A DNA stretch of 64,000 nucleotides from Novosphingobium sp. MW5 (GCA_025938935.1 JAPCWB010000001.1:2790001-2854000), one strand, 5' to 3'. Positions 28,765-38,692 are shown, counted from the stretch's first letter. The notes: a model not told the origin generated them from the letters alone. A program made the numbers and translations.

Positions 28765-29628
28765 TCAGCTACCCTCCGGCACGGACGACGGCTTGGCCGA
28801 GGCGCCTTTGGCGCGGGGTTTGCGAGCCGGGCGGCTCTCGGTCGGAGCGGGCGCGCCGGGTTCGGCCTTGGCGGTCTTCTTCGGCGCGGCCTTGGCCTTG
28901 GCGACCTTCTTGGCGGCTTCGGTGTTTGCCGGTTCGCCAGCGCCGGTATCGGCCTTGCTGTCCGTCGTCTTGGGAGTCGGCGGCGCGGCGGGCGGCGGCG
29001 GAGGCGGCGATTGCACGGCCTTCTCGTCACCCGGCAGCACGTAATCCGCGCCTTCCCACGGGCTCATGAAATCGAACGAGCGCAGGTCCTGCGCCAGCTT
29101 GACCGGTTCATAGACCACGCGCTTGTCCTCTTCGGAATAGCGCAGTTCTTGGTAGCCCGTCAGCGGGAAGTCCTTGCGGAACGGATGGCCTTCGAAGCCG
29201 TAGTCGGTGAGGATGCGGCGCAGGTCTTCGTTGCCGGCGAAGATCACGCCGTACATGTCGTAGACTTCGCGTTCCAGCCAGCCGGCGACCGGCCACAGCG
29301 TGGTGACGGTGGGCACCGGGGTGCTCTCCGCAGCGGTCACCTTGACCATCACGCGGTGGTTCTTCGTCACCGAAAGCAGCATGTAGACGACGTCAAAGCG
29401 TTCGGCGCGCGAGGGATAGTCAACGCCGGCGATCTCCATCAGCTGCTGGTACTGGTGATCGTCGCGCAGGGTGCGCAGCGCATTTTCGATCTGGTCGCGC
29501 GCGACGGTAATGACGATCTCGCCATATTCCTCACGCGCGGTGACGACGGCGGAACCCAGCGCCTTGGTCAGCGTATCTAGCACGCCATCGTTGCTGGCGA
29601 ATTTCGGGGCGGAGTGGAGGACGGTCAT
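28765..29628 (-). CDS. nuoC: NADH-quinone oxidoreductase subunit C with Lys/Ala/Pro-rich C-terminal tail
   Basis: 287 residues. Residues 1-205 are a normal NuoC ([20 protein letters not shown] and [18 protein letters not shown]). The remaining 80 or so form a low-complexity tail: a poly-Pro run, then repeated AKK/KAK/APKK blocks resembling a histone H1 tail. NuoC in most bacteria ends near residue 200-220, so the tail is an extension. It is in frame with no sign of a shift. ATGA overlap with the preceding gene. Confidence 0.95.
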   Translation of the reverse strand: MTVLHSAPKFASNDGVLDTLTKALGSAVVTAREEYGEIVITVARDQIENALRTLRDDHQYQQLMEIAGVDYPSRAERFDVVYMLLSVTKNHRVMVKVTAAESTPVPTVTTLWPVAGWLEREVYDMYGVIFAGNEDLRRILTDYGFEGHPFRKDFPLTGYQELRYSEEDKRVVYEPVKLAQDLRSFDFMSPWEGADYVLPGDEKAVQSPPPPPPAAPPTPKTTDSKADTGAGEPANTEAAKKVAKAKAAPKKTAKAEPGAPAPTESRPARKPRAKGASAKPSSVPEGS

Positions 29629-30167
29629 TTGCCGCGCACCTCGATTGATTGCGAAAAGCGGGTGATGATCGCGTCCTGTTCGGCGACGGTCATGGCTGCC
29701 TTGGGGTCCTTGCCGACGATGACCATGACGATCTGCGTGGGGCTGAGTTCGACGAATCCGGTCAGTGCCACGGTGCCGTCCTTTTCCTGACGGTTATAGA
29801 GCGAGCGGTGCCCGCCAAGCGTACCGAGCTTGGGATCGCCCTCGGCCGTCTTGTCAGCCAGAACCTGGTCGGAGACGAGATCGAACAGCGCCTTGCTACC
29901 GGCCGGCAAGTTCGGCTCCTCGAGGACACCAGCGACCATCAGCGCGCCGTCCTTCATGCAGATCAGCCGCGACTCGGGCATCAGCATCACGTCAGGAATG
30001 ACCGTGTTCGGCGCGGTCCTGAGCGCAGCGAGTTCGGACGGCGAGCAAATCGTTTCGGCGGAAAACTTGCCGTTTGGCGCGATGGCGCGAGTCCATTCGG
30101 CAGCCTGAGCCGCCTGCGGGACAGCCGCCAGCGCCAATGCCATGCCAAGAGCCCTGCGCACGATCAC
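29625..30167 (-). CDS. exported protein of unknown function between nuoB and nuoC
   Basis: 180 residues from GTG 30167 (overlaps the nuoB stop as GTGA). A signal peptide (residues 1-22, ending PQAAQAAEW) predicts export to the periplasm. The mature part has two Cys (TICSPSEL and SRLICMKDG) that could form a disulfide, and a mixed alpha/beta pattern ending [12 protein letters not shown]. It belongs to no family I recognise. Ends in an ATGA overlap with nuoC. Confidence 0.7.
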   Translation of the reverse strand: MIVRRALGMALALAAVPQAAQAAEWTRAIAPNGKFSAETICSPSELAALRTAPNTVIPDVMLMPESRLICMKDGALMVAGVLEEPNLPAGSKALFDLVSDQVLADKTAEGDPKLGTLGGHRSLYNRQEKDGTVALTGFVELSPTQIVMVIVGKDPKAAMTVAEQDAIITRFSQSIEVRGK

Positions 30168-30706
30168 CGCTCCAGCGTTCCCACGCGGCGGATTTTCCGC
30201 TGCAACTGCATCACGGCATAGAGCAGCGCTTCGGCAGTCGGCGGGCAGCCCGGGACGTAGATGTCCACGGGGACGATCCGGTCACAGCCGCGCACGACGC
30301 TGTAGCTGTAATGGTAATAGCCACCGCCATTGGCGCAGGAGCCCATCGAGATGACGTACTTCGGGTCCGACATCTGGTCATAGACCTTGCGGAGCGCCGG
30401 GGCCATCTTGTTGCACAGCGTTCCGGCGACGATCATCACGTCCGACTGGCGCGGGCTTGCGCGCGGGGCGACGCCAAAGCGCTCCATGTCATAGCGCGGC
30501 ATGTTCACGTGGATCATCTCGACCGCGCAGCAGGCGAGGCCGAAGGTCATCCACCACAGCGAGCCGGTGCGGGCCCACTGGAACAGTTCCTCGGTCGAGG
30601 TGACGAGGAAGCCCTTGTCCGACACCTCGGCATTGAGGCCGTCGAAAAACGACTGATCGGGCGCGGTTACCGGGCCCGGAGCGGCGGGGGGGACGAGTGC
30701 ATTCAT
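30164..30706 (-). CDS. nuoB: NADH-quinone oxidoreductase subunit B
   Basis: 180 residues. It holds cluster N2, the last electron carrier before quinone: the adjacent Cys pair in [10 protein letters not shown], then [10 protein letters not shown] and [12 protein letters not shown]. The frame extends to 30751 inside nuoA, but [11 protein letters not shown] at 30706 fits the family and starts 5 nt after the nuoA stop. Confidence 0.97.
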   Translation of the reverse strand: MNALVPPAAPGPVTAPDQSFFDGLNAEVSDKGFLVTSTEELFQWARTGSLWWMTFGLACCAVEMIHVNMPRYDMERFGVAPRASPRQSDVMIVAGTLCNKMAPALRKVYDQMSDPKYVISMGSCANGGGYYHYSYSVVRGCDRIVPVDIYVPGCPPTAEALLYAVMQLQRKIRRVGTLER

Positions 30707-30710
30707 CAGA

Positions 30711-31085
30711 TCATTCCCAATCCAGCGCGCCGATCTTCCACGCGTAGGCAAGGCCCACGAGCAGTTCGCCGAGGAAAACCATCATCGTGATCCAGCCCGG
30801 CCATCCGGTCAGGTCCAGGCTGACCGCCCAGGGGAACAGGAAGGCTGCTTCAAGATCGAAGACGATGAACAGGATGGCGACAAGGTAGAAGCGGACATCG
30901 AACTGGCTGCGCGGATCTTCGAAAGCGGGGAAGCCGCATTCGTATTCGCTGTTCTTCTCAGCGTTCGGGTTATGCGTGCCGGTCAGGTACGAAACGCCCA
31001 TCGGCAGGAAGACGAAAGCCGTCGACAGCCCCAGCGCGATGACCAGGAAAATGAGGATCGGCAGGTATTGTGACAGATCGACCAT
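30711..31085 (-). CDS. nuoA: NADH-quinone oxidoreductase subunit A; first gene of the nuo operon
   Basis: A 124-residue membrane subunit with three helices and the conserved loop [22 protein letters not shown] (quoted in part: YECGF). Opens the operon, which then runs without a clear terminator through birA, coaX and rnj to 10978. No gene lies between it and the aldehyde dehydrogenase 3' end, so the promoter should be within 31086-31203. Confidence 0.96.
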   Translation of the reverse strand: MVDLSQYLPILIFLVIALGLSTAFVFLPMGVSYLTGTHNPNAEKNSEYECGFPAFEDPRSQFDVRFYLVAILFIVFDLEAAFLFPWAVSLDLTGWPGWITMMVFLGELLVGLAYAWKIGALDWE

Positions 31086-31292
31086 AATGTCCCTGTACGC
31101 GCGGCGGAATCGCCGAGTTAAGGCTTTGACCGGCCCCTAGTCCTGCCCTGCGGCGGGCGCAAGTGGGGTTAGGTCCATATTCCACGCCGGGTGGGGGCAA
31201 CATCGTCCCGGGCTCGACCCGGGACCGCTGGCCTGTACACGCTGGCGCCGCCTGTTAGTGCCAGCGGTCCCGGATCAAGTCCGGGACGACGC
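31086..31292. promoter_or_regulatory. gene-free region upstream of nuoA; probable nuo promoter region
   Basis: About 200 nt between nuoA and the end of the aldehyde dehydrogenase gene. The half next to nuoA should carry the nuo promoter; a TTAAGGCTTTGACC stretch around 31118-31131 is the only obviously non-GC-rich part, but I cannot assign boxes. The distal half is filled by a large inverted repeat (separate entry). Confidence 0.4.
31204..31291. repeat. REP-like compound palindrome between nuoA and the aldehyde dehydrogenase
   Basis: Two arms of about 28-31 nt (31204-31231 and 31261-31291) are inverted copies of each other around a 29-nt spacer. Each arm is itself a palindrome: TCCCGGG-ctcga-CCCGGGA on the left and TCCCGGA-tcaag-TCCGGGA on the right. 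This resembles the dispersed intergenic palindromes of sphingomonads and other alphaproteobacteria. It abuts the stop of the aldehyde dehydrogenase gene and may end its transcript. Confidence 0.75.
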
Positions 31293-32722
31293 CTACTTCC
31301 CCAACTCCCGCCTGAGCTGCGCCGCCGTGGCCTTGCCGTAAGGCGGGCGCAGGCCGGCGAGACCCGCCACGTCGATCCCGGTCTGGCGGAACACCGCGCG
31401 GGCGTGGCTGAATTCGCGGAAGCCTTCGATGCCGTGGTAATGGCCCATGCCGGAAGGACCGATCCCGCCGAAGGGCAGGTCATCGTTGGAGATGTGCATG
31501 ATCACATCATTGACCGTCACCCCGCCCGATATGGTGCGCGAAAGCACCCGCTCCTCCTCGGCCCGGTCGCGGCCGAAGTAATAGAGCCCCAGCGGGCGGT
31601 CATGTGCGTTCACGTAGTCGATCGCCTCGTCGATCGCGCCATAGGTCATGATCGGCAGGACGGGGCCGAAGATCTCCTCCTGCATCACGGTCATGCCGTC
31701 ATTCACTCCGCGCAGGATCGTCAGCGGCATCTTGTTGCCGTTGGAGCTGGCAAAGTCCTCGCCCGCCGGGTTGACCTCAATCACCTCTGCCCCCTTGGCA
31801 CGGGCGTCCTCGACATGGGCGGAGAGACGGTCCCGGTGGCGGGCGTTGATCACGCTGGCATAGTCGTCGTTGGAAAGCAGCCTCGGGTACATGGCCGAAG
31901 CCTGCGAGACGAGCGCCGATACCACCGCCGGCTCCGCTTCCTTCGGCACCAAAAGGTAATCGGGCGCGAGGCAGATCTGCCCGGCATTCATCATCTTGCC
32001 GAGCGCGATGCGCCCCGCCGCCTTCTCCACATCGGCGCTGCGGCCAAGGATCGTCGGCGACTTGCCGCCCAGCTCGAGTGTCACCGGCACAAGGTTATCC
32101 GCCGCCGCGCGCATCACGTGCCGGCCGATCGAGGTCGCCCCGGTGAACATCAGGTGGTCGAAAGGCAGCGCGGCAAAGGCTTGCCCTACCTCGACCCCAC
32201 CAGTCACCACCGTCACCTCCTCAGGCGCGAAGTAGCGCGCGATCAGGTCCGCCAGCAGGTCAGAGGTGCGTTCGGTGAACTCCGAAGGCTTGCACATGGC
32301 CCGGTTCCCGGCGGCGAGCACGCAGGCCAGCGGCGTCATCACCATGCCAACGGGGAAGTTCCACGGCGCCATGATGCCGACCACGCCCTTGGGCTGGTAA
32401 CGCACTTCCGCCCTCGCCCCCAGCAGACCTAGCGGGAACAGCGGGCGGCGCTTCTCCCCCGCGCCCAATGCCGGAAATGCTTGCGCGCATGGCGGAGCGC
32501 GCTGACGGCGGGCAGGATGTCGGTTAGCAGGGTCTGTTCGCGGCTGCGGCTGCCGAAATCGGCGGAGACAGCCGTGGCGAGGTGCTCCTTGTTCTCCACC
32601 AGCAGGGCAATCGCCCGCTTCAGCCGGTCTTCCCGCAGGTCGAGCGATTCGGGGCTGGCGCTGGCAAATGCGGCTTTTTGCGCGCGCAGGGCCGCGTTCA
32701 TTCCCTCGGCGATGTTGGACAT
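31293..32722 (-). CDS. coniferyl-aldehyde-type NAD(P) aldehyde dehydrogenase, frame broken at 32456-32460
   Basis: Two frames join into one 476-residue aldehyde dehydrogenase. The N-terminus (MSNIAEGMNAALRAQ, from 32722) reads to RKHFRHWARG, then the frame shifts within a run of five G (minus strand; 32456-32460); with six G it continues EKRRPLFPLGLLGARAEV. Downstream are GIMAPWNFPVG, the general-base Glu in VTLELGGKSPTI and the catalytic Cys in NAGQICLAPDYLL. The C-terminus (YGKATAAQLRRELG) is typical of the coniferyl aldehyde dehydrogenase group, which oxidises aromatic or aliphatic aldehydes; substrate unknown. Divergent from the thiolase. Confidence 0.88.
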
Positions 32723-32792
32723 GGCTTGGCTCCCGGGCGACTTTGGCCCGTGTTTTCAGCGCCCCCGCGCCGCTTGGCAAGGCCCTGCCCGC

Positions 32793-32848
32793 GCTGCACT
32801 GCAAACATTGCCATTGCCGCAGTGCAGCATTAGGAGTCCCCGGGACTC
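32793..32848. promoter_or_regulatory. two inverted repeats in the aldehyde dehydrogenase/thiolase divergent region
   Basis: The 158-nt space between the divergent starts (32722 and 32881) holds GCTGCACTGC (32793-32802) mirrored by GCAGTGCAGC (32819-32828), 10-bp perfect arms 16 nt apart, and GAGTCCC-c-GGGACTC (32834-32848). Such symmetry in a divergent promoter suggests regulator binding sites, for instance of a TetR- or MarR-type repressor, but no regulator gene is adjacent. Confidence 0.5.
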
Positions 32849-32880
32849 TCATATCCACGATTGCAGAAGGCTCGCATCCC

Positions 32881-34075
32881 ATGGCCCAGATTTCCGCATC
32901 CGATCCCATCGTCGTCCTATCCTATGCCCGCACCCCGATGGGCGGCCTTGCCGGGGCATTTGCCGACGTTTCGGCCCCCGAACTCGGAGCGACGGCGGTG
33001 AAGGCCGCGGTCGAACGCGCGGGCGTTGCCGGTGAAGATATAGAACGCATCTACATGGGCTGCGTGCTCCCCGCCGGTCTCGGTCAGGCCCCTGCCCGCC
33101 GAGGTCGCGATCAAGGCCGGCCTGCCCAAGTCGGTTCAGGCGACAACCGTGAACAAGGTCTGCGGATCGGGCATGCAGACGGTGATCATGGGCGCCGAAG
33201 CGCTTGCCGCCGGTTCGCTCGATCTGGTGATCGCGGGCGGAATGGAAAGCATGACCAACGCCCCCTACCTGCTCAAGAAGCACCGCGCGGGCGCGCGTGC
33301 GGGCCATGACACGGCTTATGACCACATGTTCCTCGATGGCCTCGAAGATGCTTACGAAGGCGGCTCGATGGGTTCCTTCGCGCAGGTTTCGGCTGATGAA
33401 TACCAGCTCACCCGCGAAGGGCAGGACGCCTATTCGATCGAATCGCTGCGCCGCGCGCAGGAAGCCATCGCCACTGGCGCCTTCGCCAGCGAAGTCGTGC
33501 CGGTAACGGTCAAGACCCGCGCCGGTGAAGTCGTCGTCGATACCGACGAGCAGCCCGGCAAGGGCCGCCCGGACAAGATCCCGACCCTGAAGCCCGCCTT
33601 TGCGAAGGACGGCACGATCACCGCCGCAAGCTCCTCTTCGATCTCGGACGGTGCTGCCGCCATGGTGCTGACCCGCCAGTCGGTCGCCGATGCCAAGGGC
33701 CTGACCCCGGTGGCGCGCGTCGTCGCGGTTGCCGGTCATGCTCAGGAACCTTCGAAGTTCACCACGGCCCCGGTCGGCGCGATCACCAAGCTGATGGACA
33801 AGGCTGGCTGGAATCTCGCTGATGTCGACCTGTTCGAGATCAACGAGGCCTTCGCCTGCGTCGCCATGTTCGCCATGCACGACCTCGGCATTCCGCATGA
33901 CAAGGTCAACGTCCACGGCGGCGCGACCGCGCTGGGCCACCCGATCGGCGCTTCGGGCACGCGCATCATCACTACGCTGATTGGCGCGCTGAAGCACAAG
34001 GGCCTGAAGAAGGGCGTCGCCAGCCTCTGCATCGGCGGCGGCGAGGCTACGGCCGTGGCGATCGAGCTCGTCTGA
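32881..34075 (+). CDS. acetyl-CoA C-acyltransferase (thiolase), frame broken near 33100
   Basis: About 397 residues once the frame is joined. It condenses or cleaves acyl-CoA (acetoacetyl-CoA or beta-oxidation thiolysis). The N-terminal frame reads to LPAGLGQAPAR; one extra base around 33099-33102 shifts it, and the second frame resumes VAIKAGLPKS. The nucleophile Cys is in NKVCGSGMQT, the His in GATALGHPIGASG and the second Cys in SLCIGGGEATA. Biosynthetic versus degradative type cannot be separated by eye. Not accompanied by other beta-oxidation genes. Confidence 0.9.
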
Positions 34076-34111
34076 CGGCCTCTATTGCCGGAAACAAGTT
34101 ACAGGCGTAAC

Positions 34112-34138
34112 CTCCCCCTCCCACAACGAGAGGGGGAG
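34112..34138. terminator. hairpin between thiolase and lipoprotein genes
   Basis: Perfect 9-bp arms CTCCCCCTC and GAGGGGGAG, 9-nt loop, 37 nt after the thiolase stop. No T-run. Its right arm also supplies the purine-rich ribosome binding site of the lipoprotein gene (ATG at 34147), so folding would hide that site. Confidence 0.5.
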
Positions 34139-34146
34139 AGCCTGAC

Positions 34147-34533
34147 ATGAAGAAGATCGTATTGCTGGCCGCGCTTGCGGCCCTTTCGGCCTGTTCCAAG
34201 AAGAGCGACGAAGCCGTTCCCGCAGCGGCAGAGACCCCGGCAGCCTCGGCGGCGGCTGCGGCCGATTCCGCAGTCGGAAGCTATGACGTGAAGATGGCCG
34301 ATGGCACCATGGGCAAGACGGTGATCAACGCCGATGGCACTTATACCGATACGGATGCCAAGGGCGCCGTGGTCAAGGGCAAGTTTGCACAGAAGGACGG
34401 CAAGGACTGCTTCGATCCAGACGGCGACGAACCCGAAATGTGCTGGACGGTCGAACCGCCCGCCGCAGACGGATCGTTCAAGGCAACCACGCCTGACGGC
34501 AAGATGACGGTCACGGTCACCAAGGCCAAGTAA
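34147..34533 (+). CDS. small lipoprotein, function unknown
   Basis: 128 residues. MKKIVLLAALAALSAC is a lipoprotein signal with Cys16 as the acylated residue. An Ala/Pro/Glu-rich linker (to about 40) leads to a small beta-rich domain with repeated D-G-T turns (ADGTMGKT, ADGTYTDT, PDGKMTVT) and two Cys (GKDCFD, PEMCWT) that may form a disulfide. Probably anchored to an envelope membrane facing the periplasm. Sphingomonads carry many such proteins; role unknown. Confidence 0.75.
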   Translation: MKKIVLLAALAALSACSKKSDEAVPAAAETPAASAAAAADSAVGSYDVKMADGTMGKTVINADGTYTDTDAKGAVVKGKFAQKDGKDCFDPDGDEPEMCWTVEPPAADGSFKATTPDGKMTVTVTKAK

Positions 34534-34542
34534 GTCTGGAAG

Positions 34543-34568
34543 GGGCGGCTCTGCGGGGCCGCCCTTTT
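34543..34568. terminator. Rho-independent terminator after the lipoprotein gene
   Basis: Arms GGGCGGC and GCCGCCC flank an 8-nt loop and are followed by TTTT (34565-34568), 10 nt after the lipoprotein stop. The upstream AA and downstream TT pairings make it usable from the convergent SH3 gene as well. Confidence 0.75.
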
Positions 34569-34572
34569 CATG

Positions 34573-35043
34573 TCAGGGGTTCTGGGCGCCCCAAAGCCGA
34601 TCCTGCGAAACAAAGCCCTGGTGCCCGGTCGGCAGGCTGAAATCGCACCATCCTGCGCTGCACTCACCAATCTTGCCGGTCACGCCCGGTTCGAGCCGCC
34701 ATTTAAGCTTGGATGCCGAATCCGGCTGCTCGCGCATGTCGGCGAGGCCCGCACCGCGCACCATGCCGGTGTGGCGCTGGGACATGAGGCTGCCGAGCAC
34801 CCAGCCGGTCGCGCCGTCCGGATCCTCGACGCGCCACCAGCCCTCCTTGGTGCGCACGACCTTCATCGGCAGGCCGACCCGCTTGTAGACCCACAGCACG
34901 CGGTAATCCTCGCCCGGGCCAACGCGCATGTTGACCGTGCCCGCCTTGGTCGAGGCCCAGAACGGCGGCTCGGGATCTTCGGCAGAGACAGGGCTGGCAA
35001 AGGTGGCGGCCAGCAGGACGGCAAACATGGGAATCCGTGACAT
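34573..35043 (-). CDS. exported SH3-domain protein
   Basis: 156 residues with a signal peptide (1-21, ending SPVSAED). Two bacterial SH3-type units follow: NMRVGPGEDYRVLWVY...GWWRVEDPDGATGWV (written in two parts here) around 38-82 and a weaker one around 95-150 with two Cys (GECSAGWC). Bacterial SH3 domains usually bind peptidoglycan or cell-envelope ligands in the periplasm. Convergent with the lipoprotein gene. Confidence 0.85.
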   Translation of the reverse strand: MSRIPMFAVLLAATFASPVSAEDPEPPFWASTKAGTVNMRVGPGEDYRVLWVYKRVGLPMKVVRTKEGWWRVEDPDGATGWVLGSLMSQRHTGMVRGAGLADMREQPDSASKLKWRLEPGVTGKIGECSAGWCDFSLPTGHQGFVSQDRLWGAQNP

Positions 35044-35213
35044 GGATCAACCTTAGCGCCTGGCGCTGTCCCGTATCAAGGCAGCTCGTCTGCTCCTGCC
35101 GGTTTCCGCAACAATGCTGCGCCGCGCCCCTTGAAGCTGGCATATGCTTGCCCTAGAGGCGCAACTGAGGAAACGCGCCGGGAGAGGCGGCGCTTTTGGA
35201 GGGACTTACACCC

Positions 35214-36539
35214 ATGAACAAGTGGATCGCGCGCTCGGCCGCGCTGGGCATGCTGCTTGCCCCGGTTGCGGCGCAGGCGCAGGAAGCCCTGGTCGATGCG
35301 GCTGACAGCGGCGATACGGCGTGGATCCCGGTATCCTCTGCCTTTGTCCTGATGATGACGATGCCGGGCCTGACCCTGTTCTATGGCGGCCTTGTCCGGT
35401 CGAAGAATTTCCTGTCGGTCTGCCTGCAAACCGGCGCCATCGCCGCGGTGGTATCGCTGCTGTGGATCTTTGTCGGATATACCTTCGCCTTCGGGCCAGT
35501 GACCAATGGCTGGCTCGGCGCGGGCAGCAACTGGATGCTCAACGGCATCGGCAACGTGCGCGCAGGTGTTGACCTGTCCGGCAACGAACTTGCCATTCCC
35601 GAAAGCGCCTTTGCCCTGTTCCAGCTCACCTTCGCGGCAATCACCCCTGCGCTGATGGTCGGTGCCTGGGTGGACCGCGCCCGCTTCGGCTGGGTCGTGC
35701 TGTTTTCGGCGCTGTGGAGCCTGATCGTTTACGTCCCGGTTGCCCACTGGGTCTGGGGCGGCGGCTGGATGGCCAGCAAGCTCGGCACGCTGGACTTTGC
35801 CGGAGGCATCGTCGTCCACACCACGGCGGGCGTTTCGGCGCTGGTGACTGCCGCGCTGCTCGGCAAGCGCACCGGCTTCCCTAAGACGCTGATGCTGCCG
35901 CACAGCCCCTCGCTGACCATGGCCGGCGCGGCCATGCTGTGGGTCGGCTGGTTCGGCTTCAACGGCGGCTCGGCGCTTGCTGCCAATGACGACGCTGCCT
36001 CGGCGATCATCAATACCCATGTCGCCGCCTGCGCGGCGGCGATGATGTGGCTGCTGATCGAACGCATCAAGGTGGGCAAGCCCACCAGCGTCGGTTTTGC
36101 CACGGGTGCAATTGCTGGCCTCGCCACAGTCACCCCGGCGGCGGGCTTTATCTCGCCCGGCGCGGCCTTCATTCTTGGTCTTGCGGCCGCACTCGTCTGC
36201 TTCCCGATGATCGCCGTGGTCAAGAACCGCTTCCACATCGACGATTCACTCGACGTCTTCGCCGTCCACGGTGTGGGCGGCATGACCGGCTCGATCCTGC
36301 TGGCAGTGTTCTACAACCCCGCCCTCGGCGGCACGGCTGACCCGGCGACTTACTCGCTCGGCGGCCAGCTTATCGCGCAGGTTGCGGGCGTCGGCATCAC
36401 CGCCATCTGGTCCGCCATCGCCAGCGCCATCCTTGCGGTCGCGGTTGGCCTCGCCTTCCCGATGCGCGTCAGCGAGGACGACGAGCGCGAAGGCCTCGAC
36501 CTCGCCAGCCATGGCGAGCGTGCGTGGGAAATGGATTGA
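35214..36539 (+). CDS. amtB: ammonium transporter Amt family
   Basis: 441 residues. A cleavable signal peptide (ending VAAQAQEA) precedes 11 membrane helices of the Amt/Rh channel. The pore His pair is present: one in GIVVHTTAGVSAL and one in DVFAVHGVGGMTG; LWVGWFGFNGGSAL holds the Phe region. It moves ammonium into the cell and is usually gated by a PII protein. No glnK lies next to it, unlike the common glnK-amtB pair. A GGAGGG ribosome site is 10 nt ahead of the ATG at 35214. Confidence 0.95.
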   Translation: MNKWIARSAALGMLLAPVAAQAQEALVDAADSGDTAWIPVSSAFVLMMTMPGLTLFYGGLVRSKNFLSVCLQTGAIAAVVSLLWIFVGYTFAFGPVTNGWLGAGSNWMLNGIGNVRAGVDLSGNELAIPESAFALFQLTFAAITPALMVGAWVDRARFGWVVLFSALWSLIVYVPVAHWVWGGGWMASKLGTLDFAGGIVVHTTAGVSALVTAALLGKRTGFPKTLMLPHSPSLTMAGAAMLWVGWFGFNGGSALAANDDAASAIINTHVAACAAAMMWLLIERIKVGKPTSVGFATGAIAGLATVTPAAGFISPGAAFILGLAAALVCFPMIAVVKNRFHIDDSLDVFAVHGVGGMTGSILLAVFYNPALGGTADPATYSLGGQLIAQVAGVGITAIWSAIASAILAVAVGLAFPMRVSEDDEREGLDLASHGERAWEMD

Positions 36540-36548
36540 TCTGAAACG

Positions 36549-36570
36549 GGCCGCGCTTTCGGGAGCGGCC
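36549..36570. terminator. hairpin between amtB and the convergent hydrolase gene
   Basis: Arms GGCCGC and GCGGCC with a 10-nt loop, starting 9 nt after the amtB stop and ending at the hydrolase stop. No T-run, so confidence as a terminator is modest. Confidence 0.4.
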
Positions 36571-37274
36571 TCAGCCTGCTGCCAGTTCGCGCGCCAGAAC
36601 GGCCACCACCTGCTTCACCGCACTCTTGCTCGCGGCGAATGCCATGTGAGTCACCGGCATTTCGATCCGTTCGTCGGCATCATTGCCGCTGCCCGCCGAG
36701 GTCGAAGGCAGGACCACCCCGTCAAGCGGCGACCAAAGCGCCAGCGTGCGCACCGGCGGCTTGGTGTGAAAATCGATTCCGCCGGGTATCTCGGTGACCT
36801 TGTGGCTGTTGATCGCCTCGTAGATGCGCCAGGCGTGGTTGGCGTGGATATCGCCCGAAAACGGGCTGCCCATGGTCATCACCAGCCGGACGAGGTCAGG
36901 CCGCAGCCGCGCCAGTTCGCGCGCATAGAGCCCACCAGGCTCCAGCCGATCAGCACGACCTTTTGCCCGCATTCGGCATGGACCGCCTCAAGCCTCGCCA
37001 CCATCCGGTCGACGAGATTATCCCGGAAACCGAGGTTGAAGCCGAGCCTCCAGCCAAAGGCGCGGTAACCGGCGGACTTGAGCGACTTGCGCAGGACCGA
37101 GGTCGCCGCGTCATCCGCCAGGAAGCCGGGGATCACCAGTACCGGCTCCCCCTTCCCCGTGTGCGGCACGCTCGCCGCCCCGCGCAGGGGCGCAGCAATC
37201 ACCTTCGGCACGTCGAGCAGTTCGCGCAGCAGCCGGGAAAGGGCGGGCTTGCGAACTGTCTCAGCCATCAGCAT
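36571..37274 (-). CDS. alpha/beta hydrolase, frame broken near 36933
   Basis: About 234 residues over two frames. The first runs from ATG 37274 to GQKVVLIGWSL; a missing base in CTGG(G)TGGG shifts it, and the second frame resumes GGLYARELARLRPDL. Together they give the nucleophile elbow G-W-S-L-G-G of a serine hydrolase or thioesterase, with VLVIPGFLADD as the oxyanion-side strand, Asp in ALWSPLDGVV and a His in MPVTHMAF. Overlaps the nitronate monooxygenase stop by one base (TGATG). Substrate unknown; often annotated as lipase-like. Confidence 0.8.
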
Positions 37275-38679
37275 CAATCTCCGGTAAGGATGCGGTCGAC
37301 CAGTTCCTTCACCGTGGGGGTGAAGTTGTTCGAATAGAACGGGTCCTGCTTGAAGCGATAGGCCGCGTGGCCGGCGAACATCAGGTTCTCGTCTACCGGA
37401 CCGCCGTGGGCGATGTCCTGCAGGGTCTTCTGGATGCAGAAGCTGCGCGGATCGGCGAGGCGGCCGGTGGTGTAATCGTCATGGTCCTTCCACGACGAGA
37501 ACCCGCAGTGCGAGAGGCAGCCCATGCAGTCACGCTGGTCGGTCTTGATGACCTCGCGCTCTTCGGGGCTGACGAAGATGATCGTGTCGTCCGGCGTGCG
37601 CAGGCCCTCGGTAAAGCCGGCGCGGCTCCAGATGCGGGCTCGTTCGAGATCGGCGGGCGTCACCCAGAAGTTCTTGCCCTTCACGCCAACGTCCAGCTGC
37701 ACGGTATGCTCACCGGCGGAGACCTTCGAATAGGGCACCTGACGCTCGCTGCGCGCCTCGAGCGCGCGGAGGAAGGGGTTGCGCACGGCGGAGGAGTAGA
37801 AGCCGGTCGGGCTGAACTTGTGCAGCAGCACGCCGCCCGGCTCGATTTCGCGCAGAGCGTCCTTCCAGCCCTGCGGAATCGGGCTTTCCTGGGTCAGCAG
37901 GGGCCGCGTGCCGTACTGGAAGGCGATCAGGCCAAGCTCGGGATTGTCGATCCAGTTTTCCCACTCGCGCAGGTACCAGACGCCGCCGGCCATGATGATG
38001 GGCACCGATTCCGCCACACCCTCGGCGCGCATGGTTTCGCGCAGCGCCTTGACGCGGGGGTACGGATCTTCAGGCTTGCGGGGGTCCTCTGCGTTGGACA
38101 GGCCGTTGTGGCCGCCCGCCAGCCGGGGTCTTCATAGACCACCGCGCCCAGCAGTTCCGCCACCTTGTGATAAGCACGCTTCCACAGCAGGCGGAATGCG
38201 CGGGCAGAGCTGACGATCGGCAGGTAATTGACGTTATAACGCGCGGCGATTTCCGAGAGCTTGTAGGGCATACCCGCGCCGCAGGTGACGCCGGTGACCA
38301 GACCGCGGGTGCGTTCGAGAACGCCCTCGAGGATCTGCTGCGCGCCGCCCATTTCCCACAGGACGTTGATGTTGATCGCGCCCTTGCCGCTGGCAATGTC
38401 ATAGGCGCGCTTCACCTGTTCAACGGCGCCGTCGATGCCGTACTTGATCAGCTCTTCATGCCGTTCGCGGCGGGTGAGTGCGTGATAGACCTGCGGAATG
38501 ATCTTGCCTTCGGGGTCATAGCTGTCGGCATTCACCGCGCTGACCGTGCCGATGCCGCCGGCCGCGGCCCGTGCGCCGGAGCTCATGTGATTGGTGGCCG
38601 ACACGCCCTTGCCGCCTTCCACCAACGGCCAGACTTCGCGCCCGCCGTAGGAAATCGGCTGTAAACCCTTGAAACTCAT
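37274..38679 (-). CDS. nitronate monooxygenase (2-nitropropane dioxygenase family), frame broken near 38128
   Basis: About 468 residues over two frames. An FMN-dependent TIM-barrel enzyme that oxidises propionate-3-nitronate or alkyl nitronates. The N-terminal frame (MSFKGLQPISYGG, from 38679 after GAGGAAAGATA) reads to LLGAVVYEDP; one base is missing there (about 38128) and the second frame continues LAGGHNGLSN, the conserved catalytic-His loop. IIMAGGVWYL and AFQYGTRPLLTQ follow. C-terminal Cys pair DCMGCLSHCGFSSW is an additional domain seen in this longer subgroup. Confidence 0.85.
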
Positions 38680-38692
38680 TATCTTTCCTCTG

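Noticed and set aside
31191..32432. Long open frame opposite the aldehyde dehydrogenase gene (plus)
   Set aside because: Starts inside the palindromic repeat and follows the reverse of a certain gene; His/Arg-rich shadow.
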